Source of the DNA: Peribacillus frigoritolerans
Lineage (GTDB): Bacteria > Bacillota > Bacilli > Bacillales > DSM-1321
DNA: 64,000 nucleotides
NCBI RefSeq assembly: GCF_030676415.1
Contig: NZ_JAUUTW010000009.1
Span: 113,210 to 177,209 of the forward strand
Direction of reading: 5' to 3'
A program made the position numbers and the translations under genes. Under the pieces are notes generated by a model. It had not been told where the DNA came from. It ran no database searches and saw only the letters and a list, made by a program, of their open reading frames with translations. Every line of letters begins with the position of its first letter. The stretch's first letter is position 1. Shown here one piece after another: positions 34,778-44,603 of the stretch.

Positions 34778-36235
34778 TCAAGATATTTTACTTTCTGAGG
34801 TGGCGAGTTTTTCAAGCAATAACGAACTTTCTTCATCGAGTCCTTGCACCTGGACGGATATTCCCAGAAGCTGATATTTAAGGACAACCGTATCAACAGC
34901 ACCGACTGCCGAAGCATCCCAGATTTTAGAATGGGAAAAGTCGATGACGATTGCCTCGGCTTTTTCCTTGAAGTCGAACTTCGAAACAAAGTCCTGGACA
35001 GAAGCGAAAAATATTTGTCCACTGATACGATAAATGATTTTCTTAGCCTGGATGTCTTCCGTTTTCTCTACAGCCACTTTAGAAATTTTAGCCGAGAAGA
35101 AAATCATGCTCAAGAGCACTCCGGCAAATACCCCTTTTGATAAGTCATGTGTATAAAGGACAATGAGGACTGTAACGATCATCACGGCTGCATCCGACTT
35201 TGGAGCTTTAGTGAGCCTCTTTAGGGAAGACCAGTCAAAGGTCCCGATTGAAACCATGATCATGACTGCAACAAGTGCGGCCATCGGTATTTTAATAAGG
35301 ACATCATTCAATACCACGATTAATACCATAAGGAATGCGCCAGCTACAAAAGTGGATAGCCGGCCTCTTCCTCCCGATTTGATGTTGATACCGGATTGGC
35401 CGATCATCGCACATCCTGCCATGCCGCCAAAACATCCGGCGATGATATTTGAAATCCCCTGGCCTTTGGCTTCCTTATTTTTATTGCTGTCCGTGTCAGT
35501 CATCTCATCGACTATTTGAGCTGTCAATAACGATTCAAGCAGCCCGACAAACGCTAGGGCTATGGAATAAGGGAAAATAATCGCCAAAGTTTCGAAGGTC
35601 AAAGGGATGTCTGGAAGCATGAACATCGGAAGCGCTTCGGTCAATTGCCCCATATCCCCAACCGTCCGCACCGTAGCCCCCGTGGTAACTGCAACGATCG
35701 TCATGAATATGATGGCGACAAGTGGTGAAGGTATGACTTTCGTGATCAGCGGAAAAAGATAAATGATAGCTAATGAAACGGCTGTCATGACATACATGAT
35801 CCATGTTTCGCCCACGAAATGGGTGAGCTGTGCCGTGAAAATCAAGATGGCTAAAGAATTCACAAAACCATTCATGACCGGCTTCGGGATGAACTTCATT
35901 AATTTCCCGATTTTTAAAACCCCTAGTAAAATTTGCAGCAAACCAGTCAATATTGTTGCAGCAAGTAAATAGTTCAAGCCATGATCTTTAACAAGGTCGA
36001 CCATGACGAGTGCCATCGCTCCAGTGGCTGCCGATATCATTCCCGGCCTTCCGCCGACGAAAGAGATGACGATGGCAATGCAGAATGAGGCATAAAGACC
36101 AACCATTGGGTCAACGCCAGCAATGATCGAAAAGGCAATCGCCTCCGGAATCAATGCCAAGGCAACGACAATTCCCGATAGAACATCTCCTCTAACGTTG
36201 CCGAACCATTCCTGTTTGTATGCAGATGTATTCAA
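34778..36235 (-). CDS. SulP-family anion transporter with STAS domain
   Basis: This 485-residue membrane protein has about ten to twelve helices and the SulP block [21 protein letters not shown] near the N-terminus. A C-terminal STAS domain ([20 protein letters not shown]) ends near residue 480. SulP proteins carry sulfate, bicarbonate or other anions; the substrate cannot be told here. The start ATG lies after GAAGGAGTG. A promoter-like AT-rich region (repeated TATA) stands upstream. Confidence 0.9.
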   Translation of the reverse strand: MNTSAYKQEWFGNVRGDVLSGIVVALALIPEAIAFSIIAGVDPMVGLYASFCIAIVISFVGGRPGMISAATGAMALVMVDLVKDHGLNYLLAATILTGLLQILLGVLKIGKLMKFIPKPVMNGFVNSLAILIFTAQLTHFVGETWIMYVMTAVSLAIIYLFPLITKVIPSPLVAIIFMTIVAVTTGATVRTVGDMGQLTEALPMFMLPDIPLTFETLAIIFPYSIALAFVGLLESLLTAQIVDEMTDTDSNKNKEAKGQGISNIIAGCFGGMAGCAMIGQSGINIKSGGRGRLSTFVAGAFLMVLIVVLNDVLIKIPMAALVAVMIMVSIGTFDWSSLKRLTKAPKSDAAVMIVTVLIVLYTHDLSKGVFAGVLLSMIFFSAKISKVAVEKTEDIQAKKIIYRISGQIFFASVQDFVSKFDFKEKAEAIVIDFSHSKIWDASAVGAVDTVVLKYQLLGISVQVQGLDEESSLLLEKLATSESKIS

Positions 36236-37109
36236 AGAAACACTCCTTCTTTCTTATATATATATGTGTGTTAATTTCTTTTTTAACGCACTAAATTATA
36301 GCATGAGTCCTTCATTCTATCTATATGGATAATATAAACGACAAATGGAGGACTATTCATTTCTTAGTGAATGTAGGTATATGCCTTAAGAAGGAAGGAT
36401 TGGTTAAAAAAGTGCTTGAGCTATCATTGAGGGAAGCAAAGCTGGAGAAGCCTCCATTCATCCATACGATGAATCGGAAAACTGTTTAAAGACCTTCGGC
36501 AGGGTCTCCCAAACCGAAAAAAATCATCATGACTAAAAGGGAGGAGATGAAGATTACCGGTTGAAGGGGAAAATAAACTCGTACCTTCGTATTGTGAGGA
36601 GATTATCTTAGTGAACACTAGAAAGCTGGATCATTTATTATGCCTGCATACAGGTCATGCATGTAATAATGTCAGTCAAATGGCTTGGCCATTTTTGATG
36701 TATGGGCTCCTAAAATTCCCGCTAAAGGGGAGTGGAGTAAAACGGTAGGGATCTATTTCATAACTGAAAATCAATCCTTTTCCTACTCGCTTTGCGCCAC
36801 CTATTGGAACCGATTCATGACATTCTATACATGGGTTTTAGAAGGTAGTGAAACGCGATAGAATCTAATGATACTTATAAACCACATGATTTATATCAAT
36901 CGATCCAGTTATTGGCCGACCGTACATTTACTATTCATATAATGAAAAATATAGTGCTTTAACTGTGTCAGTATAAGGGGGCATGAGGTAAGGGAGTTTT
37001 TTTGCCGGAACGATATTTTCCCTTTTTACCATACATGGAAGTGGTGAGTGGGAAAAGGCCAGCTCTTTCAAAGTTTTGGGAGTAGGGAACCCATACCAGT
37101 GTTAAGGGG
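36236..37109 (+). other. gap of about 870 bases, possible decayed coding sequence
   Basis: No complete gene is visible. A GTG at 36611 follows GAGGAG by nine bases and runs 45 codons (LDHLLCLHTGHACNN...). In the +1 frame a run of 55 codons up to a TAG at 36861 reads WAPKIPAKGEWSKTVGIYF then ITENQSFSYSLCATYWNRF. Together this looks like one gene broken by a frameshift, but I cannot name a family. A separate 54-codon frame at 36325 lacks a ribosome binding site. Confidence 0.35.
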
Positions 37110-37298
37110 CTAACCCTTATCAATGATACTGGATTTACATTTTGGACATGTCACTTCTTTATAATGCTTGAACCTGATCTTTCGAAGGTCACTTCTGGTC
37201 AACATTGCAAATACATTATATCTTGTACCGCATGCACATGTATTTTTATCTTTAACTATGTGTCTTTCATCCGCGGAATAAATGGTTGGGAAAAACAT
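37110..37298 (-). CDS. small zinc-ribbon protein behind a riboswitch
   Basis: This 62-residue protein has two cysteine pairs: CAC near residue 21 (NTCACGTRYN) and CPKC near residue 51 (VTCPKCKSSI), with basic stretches between, fitting a zinc ribbon. GGAGGG stands seven to nine bases before the ATG. It is preceded by a riboswitch of the c-di-GMP-I type with an anti-aptamer sequence next to the ribosome binding site. I recognise no named family. A role in DNA or RNA binding is possible but only inferred. Confidence 0.7.
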   Translation of the reverse strand: MFFPTIYSADERHIVKDKNTCACGTRYNVFAMLTRSDLRKIRFKHYKEVTCPKCKSSIIDKG

Positions 37299-37318
37299 AT
37301 ATAACCCTCCTTCTTCTA

Positions 37319-37332
37319 ATTTTAGGCAAATT
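37319..37332 (-). promoter_or_regulatory. anti-aptamer segment of the c-di-GMP-type riboswitch
   Basis: ATTTTAGGCAAATT (top strand 37319-37332) is the perfect complement of AATTTGCCTAAAAT at 37452-37465, the 5' part of the aptamer. It lies about ten bases from the ribosome binding site of the zinc-ribbon gene and can compete with aptamer folding. Confidence 0.6.
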
Positions 37333-37373
37333 AAAAAGGGGCAAGAAATTAATAATAAAGTGGTTCATCAAGA

Positions 37374-37466
37374 TAAATCATGGCAGCCCGGCTGCCATGA
37401 CAACTAGGTTGTTGGTTTAGGCCCGTGGCTTTGCGTCTTTTACTTTCATAAAATTTGCCTAAAATA
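37374..37466 (-). ncRNA. c-di-GMP-I (GEMM-I) riboswitch
   Basis: On the minus strand the segment reads TTTTAGGCAAA, then a GAAA tetraloop stem, GACGCAAAGCC, and GGGCCTAAACC. After AACAACCTAGTTG comes a GC-rich hairpin ATGGCAGCC/GGCTGCCAT. Order and spacing match the c-di-GMP-I class (AGGCAAA ... GAAA ... GACGCAAAGCC ... GGCCUAA). The downstream gene encodes a zinc-ribbon protein. The P1 helix could not be defined with certainty. Confidence 0.85.
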
Positions 37467-37697
37467 ATCTTAACATAAAATTTGATGTGTTATGAAGGTG
37501 CAGAAAAAATACTTATCAGTTTATGGCTAGGTCCTAAGGATTGATGGAATTTCACGGATAGGCATGAACGTGACCCGTTTCAAATCTTGTTCCTCGATTT
37601 CCCTTCGATAATTCCCCATTTACAATAACCCTGATTCTTGAATTGAATGTAATTTTGAATCAAGTGTAAAGGTAGACTATAAGATAATTCCATTAAA

Positions 37698-37800
37698 ATT
37701 CAAGGGTGGTTCATGGCCATTGCTTCATTGGGAGGGGTTGTGGGTCCATGTATAACAGGGCTCTTGTTCGTTTTTGGACGCACTGCCTGTATCGGAATAC
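37698..37800 (+). pseudogene. possible scrap of an MFS transporter
   Basis: In frame from 37698, IQGWFMAIASLGGVVGPCIT then GLLFVFGRTACIG resembles the GxxxAIASLGGxxGPxxTG helix of major facilitator proteins. It has no start codon or ribosome binding site of its own and breaks off. It could be decayed from a gene related to the intact MFS on the other strand. The remaining gap (37467-37860) shows nothing else. Confidence 0.35.
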
Positions 37801-37860
37801 GGCCGAAACAAAGAAAATCCATAATTATCCAGTGTTGCAGCTGTATGAGCATTAAACATG

Positions 37861-37894
37861 AGAAAGCCTGCTTCCATCTGGAAGCAGGCTTTCT
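37861..37894 (-). terminator. terminator of the MFS transporter
   Basis: AGAAAGCCTGCTTC and GAAGCAGGCTTTCT are perfect complements around six bases. Confidence 0.85.
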
Positions 37895-37907
37895 TGCCAA
37901 AGTGTGA

Positions 37908-39119
37908 TTAATGTGATCTGGCCAACTCCGGATTGCGGTGCATCGCGAAATAGAGGACAAGTCCGGCTATGAGGAGTAACGTGCTGGTCGTGATGAAAAC
38001 AGCGGAGAATCCGTAGAAACCAGCAACCATTCCGCCCATTGCGGGTCCGATTATATTGCCTAAAAAGCGCAGGCTCGTATTGTACCCAAGTACTTCCCCC
38101 TGCATTGCTACAGGGGCTTCTTGGCGAATATAGGCAATCCTTACAGGGATGATGCCGCCTATTGCCATACCTAGTATGAAACGTACGAAAACAAGCTGCC
38201 AAAAATGATTGATGAAGGCACCGGGCAAGTAGACAAGGGCTGTCAGAAAAAGAAGCAGCACAAGAATCTTCACATGTCCATGCCGATCACCTATCTTGCC
38301 CCAGTGACGCGCCATCAATAAATTTCCCAGGCCTGCTGCAGAAAAGGCGATTCCTGAATAAAAACCAAGATTGGAAGTTCCATGCAGCTCACCAACGTAT
38401 AAAGAAAGAATGGGCTGGATGCTGAAGTGGGCAACTTGAACAAGTGTCGAAATGAGCATGACATTCACTAGGATGGGGTTCCTTAAGATATGCGAGAGAA
38501 CCTCCCTGCTTGTATAGCTCGACTTCGTTCCCTTCTGCCGTTCCATTCGGTACTCCTTGGTTGCAAAAACAAGAAGTCCAGAGATGAAAATGGTGATGGA
38601 GGTGAATTTAAAGGCGGTTGAATAGCCGAGTGTGTCTGCAAGCAGGCCGCCCAGCAATGGTCCGAAAAGGGAACCGGTTATATTTCCCGTTTGCAAGGTT
38701 CCCAGTACACGTCCGGCAATTTCTTTTGGGGTTTGCGTTGATATGAAGGCCTGTGACATGGATATGAAGCCGGTGAAAATTCCTGTGAACATCCTTAAGA
38801 CGAATAGCTGCCAAACATTTTCTACGAATCCCATCAGGAAAATGGACAGACCCATACCAAAGGCACAGGCAATCAAGATTTTCTTTCTGCCGTACCGGTC
38901 ACCAATCCGTCCCCAAATGGGAGAAAATAAAAAGGCAGTCACGAAAGTGATTCCAAAAGTCCATCCGGACCAATGCTGGATATATTGAGTCGAATAATCC
39001 CCGAATGTACCAATGTATAAAGATATGAATGGAAGAACCATCGTCATGCTCCCGCCTATGAAGAAATTGGCGAACCACATGATGAAAAGATTCCGTTTAG
39101 CTATTTTATGAGCGTTCAT
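37908..39119 (-). CDS. MFS drug-efflux-type transporter
   Basis: This 403-residue, 12-helix major facilitator has motif A (GRIGDRYGRKKILI) after the second helix and a related repeat (RHWGKIGDRHGHVKILV) in the second half. GTLQTGNITGSLFGPLLGG carries motif C of antiporters. This layout is typical of proton-coupled multidrug exporters (PmrA-like). The ATG start overlaps no other gene; the region in front contains the divergent start of the citrate carrier. The substrate is unknown. Confidence 0.9.
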   Translation of the reverse strand: MNAHKIAKRNLFIMWFANFFIGGSMTMVLPFISLYIGTFGDYSTQYIQHWSGWTFGITFVTAFLFSPIWGRIGDRYGRKKILIACAFGMGLSIFLMGFVENVWQLFVLRMFTGIFTGFISMSQAFISTQTPKEIAGRVLGTLQTGNITGSLFGPLLGGLLADTLGYSTAFKFTSITIFISGLLVFATKEYRMERQKGTKSSYTSREVLSHILRNPILVNVMLISTLVQVAHFSIQPILSLYVGELHGTSNLGFYSGIAFSAAGLGNLLMARHWGKIGDRHGHVKILVLLLFLTALVYLPGAFINHFWQLVFVRFILGMAIGGIIPVRIAYIRQEAPVAMQGEVLGYNTSLRFLGNIIGPAMGGMVAGFYGFSAVFITTSTLLLIAGLVLYFAMHRNPELARSH

Positions 39120-39320
39120 TGTACATACAACACTTCTTTCCTCTAAAAAAAACTTCGGGTTCCTAAATAATAGTATACAGAATTTAACTAATTTATTAAA
39201 CGAATTTGTTTTACTGGTTTTTTAATGAATGGGCAAATGATATAATGTGAAAATATTGACTTTTCAGAAAAATTAAATAAAACGAAAGGCATTCATTTTT
39301 CAATTAAAGGAGTTTTTAAC

Positions 39321-40628
39321 ATGTTAACGATTTTAGGATTTTGCATGATTTTAACGTTTCTGGTCTTAGTCATCACAAAGCGCTTATCAGTGGTTGTTGC
39401 TTTTATCTTCACGGCGATAGCTTTTGGTGTGATTGGTGGATTTGCTTCGGAAATGGGAGATATGATGGTTGCGGGTATTTTAAAGGTGACACCAACAGCA
39501 GTCATGATCGTTTTTGCTATTCTATACTTTGGTTTAATGATTGACGTTGGTTTGTTCGAGCCTATGATCGCTAAAATATTGAGTTTTGTAAAAGGAGACC
39601 CGCTAAAGGTTGTCATGGCAACCGCCATTATAACCATGTTGGTAGGTTTGGACGGAGACGGTTCTTCCACATTCATGATCACCGTTTCAGCCATGCTGCC
39701 GCTTTATATCAAATTGGGGATGAACAGGCTCGTATTGGCCTGTGTCGTTGGTTTAGGCGCTGGGGTCATGAATATGATTCCTTGGGGAGGTCCCTTGGTC
39801 AGGGCGGCCGCGAGTCTTCAAGTAGAGGTATCGGAGTTATTCCTTCCTCTCATTCCGGTCATGATTTGCGGTCTTTTATGGACGCTTTTTTCGGCATATG
39901 TACTTGGCAAAAAGGAAAGGGAGAGATTAGGGGTCAGTTCCACGGAGACGCCCATGTCACCTGGTATGGGCGAACAGGCTGCAGCTGTTGAAACCGCACC
40001 TGAAGGAACATCCAAGCTTTTTTGGTTTAATTGGCTCTTGACGATTTTACTGATGGTATTGCTGGTGATGGAAGTGCTGCCGATCCAAATCTTATTTGCC
40101 TCCGCGTTTGCGATTGCATTATTTGTTAACTTTCCGAACCCAAAAGAACAGCAGGAAAGGATTTTAAGTCATGCCAATAGCTTCGTGATGATCTGTACAC
40201 TCATTTTCGCTGCAGGGATTTTTACTGGTGTATTCACAGAAACAAAGATGATGGACTCGATGGCCGCTTCAATCGTAACCGTCATCCCGGATTGGCTTGG
40301 GGCACATTTGCCACTGGTGGTAGCACTGACGAGCATTCCGATGGGGTTCATTTTTTCGCCTGATGCCTATTACTTTGGCATTCTACCAATAATAAGTGAA
40401 ACGGCATCGAGCTTCGGGATTGCCCCTGTAGAAATCGGAAGGGCGGCTTTATTAGGTCATTCGACCACCGGGTTCCCCTTATCGCCATTGGTGCCTGCAA
40501 CTTTCATATTGATTGGCCTTGTAGGCGTGGATTTTGGGGATCACCAAAAATTCCTGTTTAAATGGGCGTTTGGGACAACCATCATAATGACCATCGCAGC
40601 CATTACTTTCGGGGTCATCACTTTGTAA
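39321..40628 (+). CDS. CitMHS-family citrate transporter
   Basis: This 435-residue permease has about 11 helices, a short acidic cytoplasmic loop near residues 210-230 and the family segments MLVGLDGDGSSTFMITVSAMLP and FIFSPDAYYFGILPIISE (each in one helix-loop unit). CitM/CitH carriers import metal-citrate (Mg or Ca complex) with protons. There is no neighbouring CitST two-component gene. AAAGGAG precedes the ATG. It diverges from the MFS gene. Confidence 0.9.
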   Translation: MLTILGFCMILTFLVLVITKRLSVVVAFIFTAIAFGVIGGFASEMGDMMVAGILKVTPTAVMIVFAILYFGLMIDVGLFEPMIAKILSFVKGDPLKVVMATAIITMLVGLDGDGSSTFMITVSAMLPLYIKLGMNRLVLACVVGLGAGVMNMIPWGGPLVRAAASLQVEVSELFLPLIPVMICGLLWTLFSAYVLGKKERERLGVSSTETPMSPGMGEQAAAVETAPEGTSKLFWFNWLLTILLMVLLVMEVLPIQILFASAFAIALFVNFPNPKEQQERILSHANSFVMICTLIFAAGIFTGVFTETKMMDSMAASIVTVIPDWLGAHLPLVVALTSIPMGFIFSPDAYYFGILPIISETASSFGIAPVEIGRAALLGHSTTGFPLSPLVPATFILIGLVGVDFGDHQKFLFKWAFGTTIIMTIAAITFGVITL

Positions 40629-40797
40629 AAATGTGAGCCCATTTAGCTATAATGCAAAACTGTGTCTGTGAATTTAGTAAGGTATTCACTCTCACTGGTG
40701 TAATCTATTTTCCTATTTATCCCGCTTTCTGTTTATTCTTCCATAATAGTGGAAAGTAATAAGAGGAAATACATATAAGAGAGTGAGGGAATTTATC

Positions 40798-41430
40798 ATG
40801 AACTATAAACAAAAACTTGTGCTGCCTATGTGTGCTGCCTTTTTACTGTATGGATGTAATTCAGCGGATGATTCGAATCAGACCGATGATAATGCCGAGG
40901 ACATGACTACAGTGGGACAAGGAACAGATACAGAGGTTGATCCGCAGGTGAAAGCGGAAGTTAAAGATGTAGAAGGGAAAACACTTGGAACGGTGAACTT
41001 TACCGCTGAAGAGAATGCTGTAGTGATCGAGACCGCTTTGGAGGGCCTTGAGCCGGGCTATCATGGATTCCATATACACGAAAACGCAGCATGTGAGCCG
41101 GATGCTAAGGATGGCCCTTTCACTACAGCGGGAGGACACTTCAATCCAACTGATGAAACGCACTCGAAACATGCAGGGGACATGCCCCCTTTATATGTAA
41201 AACAAGATGGGACAGCAAAATATACGGCAACATTGGATAACATGACAATAGACCAACTGAAGAAAGAAGAGTTGGCTGTAATCGTTCATGCGAATCCAGA
41301 CAACTTTGCCAATATTCCGGACCGTTACGAAGCCAATGGAGAAAAAGGACCGGATGAAGATACTTTGAAAACTGGCGATGCAGGCGATAGGCAAGCTTGC
41401 GGGATTGTTGTAAGTGCAGAGGCAAAATAA
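40798..41430 (+). CDS. sodC: copper/zinc superoxide dismutase lipoprotein
   Basis: This 210-residue exported protein has a signal peptide ending in the lipobox LLYG-Cys20, so it is membrane-anchored outside the cell. Ligand set: His92 and His94 (HGFHIHE), His114 (AGGHFNP), His122, His125 and Asp128 (HSKHAGD), His164 (VIVHANP); disulfide Cys99-Cys201; active-site Arg198. All positions look conserved, though the zinc loop between His122 and His125 is short. It would dismutate superoxide. GAGGGA precedes the ATG by nine bases. A linker of about 30 acidic residues follows the lipid anchor. Confidence 0.9.
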   Translation: MNYKQKLVLPMCAAFLLYGCNSADDSNQTDDNAEDMTTVGQGTDTEVDPQVKAEVKDVEGKTLGTVNFTAEENAVVIETALEGLEPGYHGFHIHENAACEPDAKDGPFTTAGGHFNPTDETHSKHAGDMPPLYVKQDGTAKYTATLDNMTIDQLKKEELAVIVHANPDNFANIPDRYEANGEKGPDEDTLKTGDAGDRQACGIVVSAEAK

Positions 41431-41444
41431 AATTAATGAAAGTA

Positions 41445-41478
41445 AGAGCGATTCCTCTAAAGAGGAATCGCTCTTTTA
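41445..41478 (+). terminator. terminator after sodC
   Basis: AGAGCGATTCCTCT and AGAGGAATCGCTCT enclose AA, followed by TTTT. Confidence 0.88.
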
Positions 41479-41693
41479 TTGAAGGTAGGACTGCTGACCG
41501 CTAAAATCTTAAAGCTGAAACCATTCTTTTTACGATTTAAGAAGGTTTTTTCTATTGTGATATAGAAGTAAGAGTGTAAGTAATATTGCAGTAGAGGCAG
41601 ATGGCATTAAAAAGATTATAGTTAATTCTTGCAGTGGAATGAAGTTTAAGACATAGGTTTAATATAGGAAAATAAGATTTGGTTTGAATCGAT

Positions 41694-41734
41694 AAAAAAA
41701 CCCGAATAGGGATCATGTCCACTGATTCGGGTTT
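41694..41734 (-). terminator. terminator of trhO
   Basis: AAACCCGAAT pairs with ATTCGGGTTT; on the minus strand it is followed by a run of T. Confidence 0.8.
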
Positions 41735-41741
41735 GCTAAAA

Positions 41742-42707
41742 TCATTTTGCCGTAATGGAATCTTCGATTAGCTGTAATCTCTCAGCCACTTCTTCTTCAG
41801 AAAGGTTATGCTCGACTACATAGCGATTACGCGGATGCACTCGGCATTCATGGGTACAGCTGCGCATATGTTTGTGTTCGTTCTCTTCACTGCAAAGGAT
41901 TTTCTTGTTGCATTCAGGATTAGCGCAATTGACATAGCGTTCACAAGGTTCGCCGGAATAAATATCGCGTCCGACAATGACATGTTCCTTTTGATTGATA
42001 GGTACGGCAATCCTTTCATCAAATACATACATTTGGCCATCCCATAGCTCACCTTGGACTTCGGGATCCTTCCCGTATGTTGCGATGCCGCCATGCAGTT
42101 GGCTTACATCTTCAAAGCCTTCTTCGACAAGCCAGCCGGAGAATTTCTCACAGCGGATACCGCCGGTGCAATACGTTAGGATTTTTTTGCCTTCGAACAT
42201 TTCTTTATTTTCCCGTACCCACTCCGGAAGTTCACGGAAATTCGTGATTTCTGGCTTGATTGCACCCCTGAAATGTCCTAAATCAAATTCATAGTCATTT
42301 CTGGCATCAAGGACGATGGTGTTTTCATCTTGCATTTGCTCGAAGAACTCCTTCGGGCTCAAGTATTTGCCTGTCGTCTGGGTCGGGTTGATGTCGTCTT
42401 CCAAGCGAAGCGTTACAAGTTCATTGCGTGGGCGAACATGCATTTTTTTGAAAGCATGGCCGTCAGCTTCATCTATTTTAAACACGATATCGGCAAAGCG
42501 GGGATCGCTTTTCATCATGTCCATATATTTGTCGGTTTGTTCGATTGTACCTGAAACGGTTCCGTTGATACCTTCTGAAGCCACCAAGATACGGCCTTTC
42601 AATTCAAGGGCTTTACATGCCGCAAGATGCTCGGCTGCGAATTCTTCGTGATTCTCGATGGGTACATACAAATAATAAAGTAATACTCTATATGGTTTTG
42701 TTTCCAT
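41742..42707 (-). CDS. trhO: tRNA uridine 5-oxyacetic-acid-pathway hydroxylase TrhO (rhodanese type)
   Basis: This 321-residue protein has an N-terminal acylphosphatase-like domain and a rhodanese domain with the Cys-loop [15 protein letters not shown]-terminal Cys-rich part ([25 protein letters not shown]) probably binds metal. TrhO hydroxylates U34 of some tRNAs to 5-hydroxyuridine in an O2-dependent reaction. The ATG at 42707 is chosen with AGGTGG upstream; a GTG five codons earlier would include that site. It is convergent with sodC and divergent from the next flavoprotein. Confidence 0.9.
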   Translation of the reverse strand: METKPYRVLLYYLYVPIENHEEFAAEHLAACKALELKGRILVASEGINGTVSGTIEQTDKYMDMMKSDPRFADIVFKIDEADGHAFKKMHVRPRNELVTLRLEDDINPTQTTGKYLSPKEFFEQMQDENTIVLDARNDYEFDLGHFRGAIKPEITNFRELPEWVRENKEMFEGKKILTYCTGGIRCEKFSGWLVEEGFEDVSQLHGGIATYGKDPEVQGELWDGQMYVFDERIAVPINQKEHVIVGRDIYSGEPCERYVNCANPECNKKILCSEENEHKHMRSCTHECRVHPRNRYVVEHNLSEEEVAERLQLIEDSITAK

Positions 42708-42849
42708 TTTTTTATTTACCACCTATGTTTTATATTTGCAAGATATAAAGGGTGATCATGTAGACACTTTTCTCTTACAGATAATCATTATACCAAGAAA
42801 ACGTAAAAATGATAAGGGCATGAAGAAAAATCAAGAGGAGTTGTATGGA

Positions 42850-43866
42850 ATGTTGAAAGAGTTAATGAGATATCCAATCATTCAGGCACCGATGGCAGGA
42901 GGAGCTTCCACTCCGAAGCTTGCGGCTTCAGTATCCAATGCAGGAGGAATGGGCTTTCTCGCAGCTGGCTATAAGACTGCAGAAGAGGTAAAGGACGAGA
43001 TAGGGCAGACCCGTCATTTGACTGAGCGCCCTTTTGGCGTGAATGTATTTGTGCCAGGCAACGAGGCGGTGGATGAAAATATATTATCTGCCTATCGTGA
43101 AAATATCGAAAAAGAGGCCGAGAGCGTTGGGGCTGAGATTGGAAAAGCCGAAAGTGATGACGATGATTGGGGAAATAAACTACAGGTATTGAAGGAAGCT
43201 GGGGTCGCTGTCGTCAGTTTTACGTTTGGATGTCCAACGGAAGATGTAATAAGGGAGCTCCAAGATGTCGGTTCCCTTATAGCCGTGACAGTAACCAACC
43301 TTCAGGAAGCAAAAAGGGCGGCGGGAGCAGGCGCCGATGTTCTATGTGTACAGGGGTTTGAAGCAGGGGGGCACCGAGCCAGTTTTGAAAACCGCACAGA
43401 AGAGGATTACGGTCTTTTAGTATTGATACGGATGATAAAAGATGAACTGGACTTACCGATCATTGCCGCGGGCGGACTGATGCATGGAAAGGATATCGCG
43501 GCCGTGCTCGAAGCGGGAGCAACAGCGGCGCAATTGGGAACTGCTTTCCTTCGCTGTCCCGAAAGCGGGGCAAGTCCGGTCCATAAGGCGGCGCTGGGAA
43601 ATCCCCGGTTTACTCAGACCTCAATTACCCGAGCCTTCAGCGGCCGGAGGGCACGCGGGTTGGTGAATCACTTTTTAACGGAATATGATAGCGTTGCACC
43701 AGTCGCCTATCCTTATGTCCATCACATGACAAAACAAATGCGAAAAGCGGCTGGACAAAAAAACAATCCTGATTTGATGGCTTTGTGGGCAGGGCAGGGA
43801 TATAAGTTGAGCAGGGAACTTCCTGCATCGGAATTGGTTGGTCTTCTTGTAGAAGAATTAAACTGA
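42850..43866 (+). CDS. nitronate monooxygenase (NMO/2-nitropropane dioxygenase family)
   Basis: This 338-residue FMN-dependent barrel has PIIQAPMAGGASTPKLAASVS near the N-terminus, VVSFTFGCPTEDV, the QGFEAGGHRASFE loop with a likely catalytic His, and AAGGLMHGKDIAAVLEAGATAAQLG at the FMN phosphate site (as two blocks). The His-containing loop is typical of class I NMOs that detoxify propionate 3-nitronate. AAGAGGAG lies nine bases before the ATG at 42850. A second, more FabK-like member sits at the end of the paa cluster. Confidence 0.87.
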   Translation: MLKELMRYPIIQAPMAGGASTPKLAASVSNAGGMGFLAAGYKTAEEVKDEIGQTRHLTERPFGVNVFVPGNEAVDENILSAYRENIEKEAESVGAEIGKAESDDDDWGNKLQVLKEAGVAVVSFTFGCPTEDVIRELQDVGSLIAVTVTNLQEAKRAAGAGADVLCVQGFEAGGHRASFENRTEEDYGLLVLIRMIKDELDLPIIAAGGLMHGKDIAAVLEAGATAAQLGTAFLRCPESGASPVHKAALGNPRFTQTSITRAFSGRRARGLVNHFLTEYDSVAPVAYPYVHHMTKQMRKAAGQKNNPDLMALWAGQGYKLSRELPASELVGLLVEELN

Positions 43867-43883
43867 GAAGGGTTTGGAAGCTG

Positions 43884-44339
43884 ATGGAGATAAGGGAATT
43901 ATTCATGGATGAGCCACCGCCGATGCATTTATTGCTTTTGGCAGATCCTTCAAGGGAATTGGTCGAGGAATACTTGGGAAGCGGAACGTGCTTTGTTGCC
44001 GTGAGTGATAAGCGAATGATCGGTGTTTATGTTTTACTGCAAAAAAGTCCAAAACTGATAGAGATAATGAACATCGCGGTGGATGAACGGCACCATGGAA
44101 GAGGAATCGGCAGGCAATTGATTGAACACGCCATAGGCCATGCAAGGGAACAGGGATATAAAACGATTGAAATCGGCACGGGAAATTCGGGGATAGGGCA
44201 GCTTGCCCTTTACCAAAAATGCGGTTTTAGAATAACTGGGGTCGATCGGGATTTTTTTAATAGAAACTATTCCGAGGCCATTTATGAAAATGGGATTCAG
44301 TGCCAGGATATGATTCGCTTGTCACAAAGTTTAGACTGA
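43884..44339 (+). CDS. GNAT-family N-acetyltransferase
   Basis: This 151-residue acetyltransferase has motif A DERHHGRGIGRQLIEHAIGHA (R/Q-x-x-G-x-G/A) and motif B GNSGIGQLALYQKCGFRI. Starts with ATG 17 bases after the flavoprotein stop, so it may be co-transcribed with it. The substrate is unknown. The C-terminal part (YENGIQCQDMIRLSQSL) is similar to small YesJ-like acetyltransferases. Confidence 0.88.
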   Translation: MEIRELFMDEPPPMHLLLLADPSRELVEEYLGSGTCFVAVSDKRMIGVYVLLQKSPKLIEIMNIAVDERHHGRGIGRQLIEHAIGHAREQGYKTIEIGTGNSGIGQLALYQKCGFRITGVDRDFFNRNYSEAIYENGIQCQDMIRLSQSLD

Positions 44340-44406
44340 GCAATGATCATCCAAGTTTGACCGAAAAGCTTTCCAGACAAAGGTGCGCGTCCATTGCTTA
44401 GGGGGA

Positions 44407-44556
44407 ATGAACTTGTTCTTTGGTGATATGATTTATCTTCTTTTTGCTTTACTAATGCCGTTTTTATTTGCGGTCGGCGTTTTCATATTCATTCGATCAA
44501 CGAAAAGGCAAAAGGATTCTTTATCGAAAATTCATAAAGACTCACATGAAAAATAG
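44407..44556 (+). CDS. small membrane protein, DUF4083-like
   Basis: The 49-residue product begins MNLFFGDMIYLLFALLMPFL, then a second hydrophobic part and a basic tail starting IRSTKRQK. This start (MNxxxGDxIYxLF) and length resemble the DUF4083 family of Bacillus small membrane proteins of unknown function. AGGGGGA stands just before the ATG (close spacing). The terminator follows at once. Confidence 0.65.
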   Translation: MNLFFGDMIYLLFALLMPFLFAVGVFIFIRSTKRQKDSLSKIHKDSHEK

Positions 44557-44562
44557 CAGCAA

Positions 44563-44599
44563 GAGAAAAAGAGTGCAAAACAACGGCACTCTTTTTCTC
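44563..44599 (+). terminator. bidirectional terminator between two convergent units
   Basis: GAGAAAAAGAGTGC and GCACTCTTTTTCTC are perfect complements around nine bases. Confidence 0.88.
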
Positions 44600-44603
44600 A
44601 TCT

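Noticed and set aside
36325..36489. 54-codon plus-strand frame
   Set aside because: No ribosome binding site and no known features; kept only as part of the gap description.
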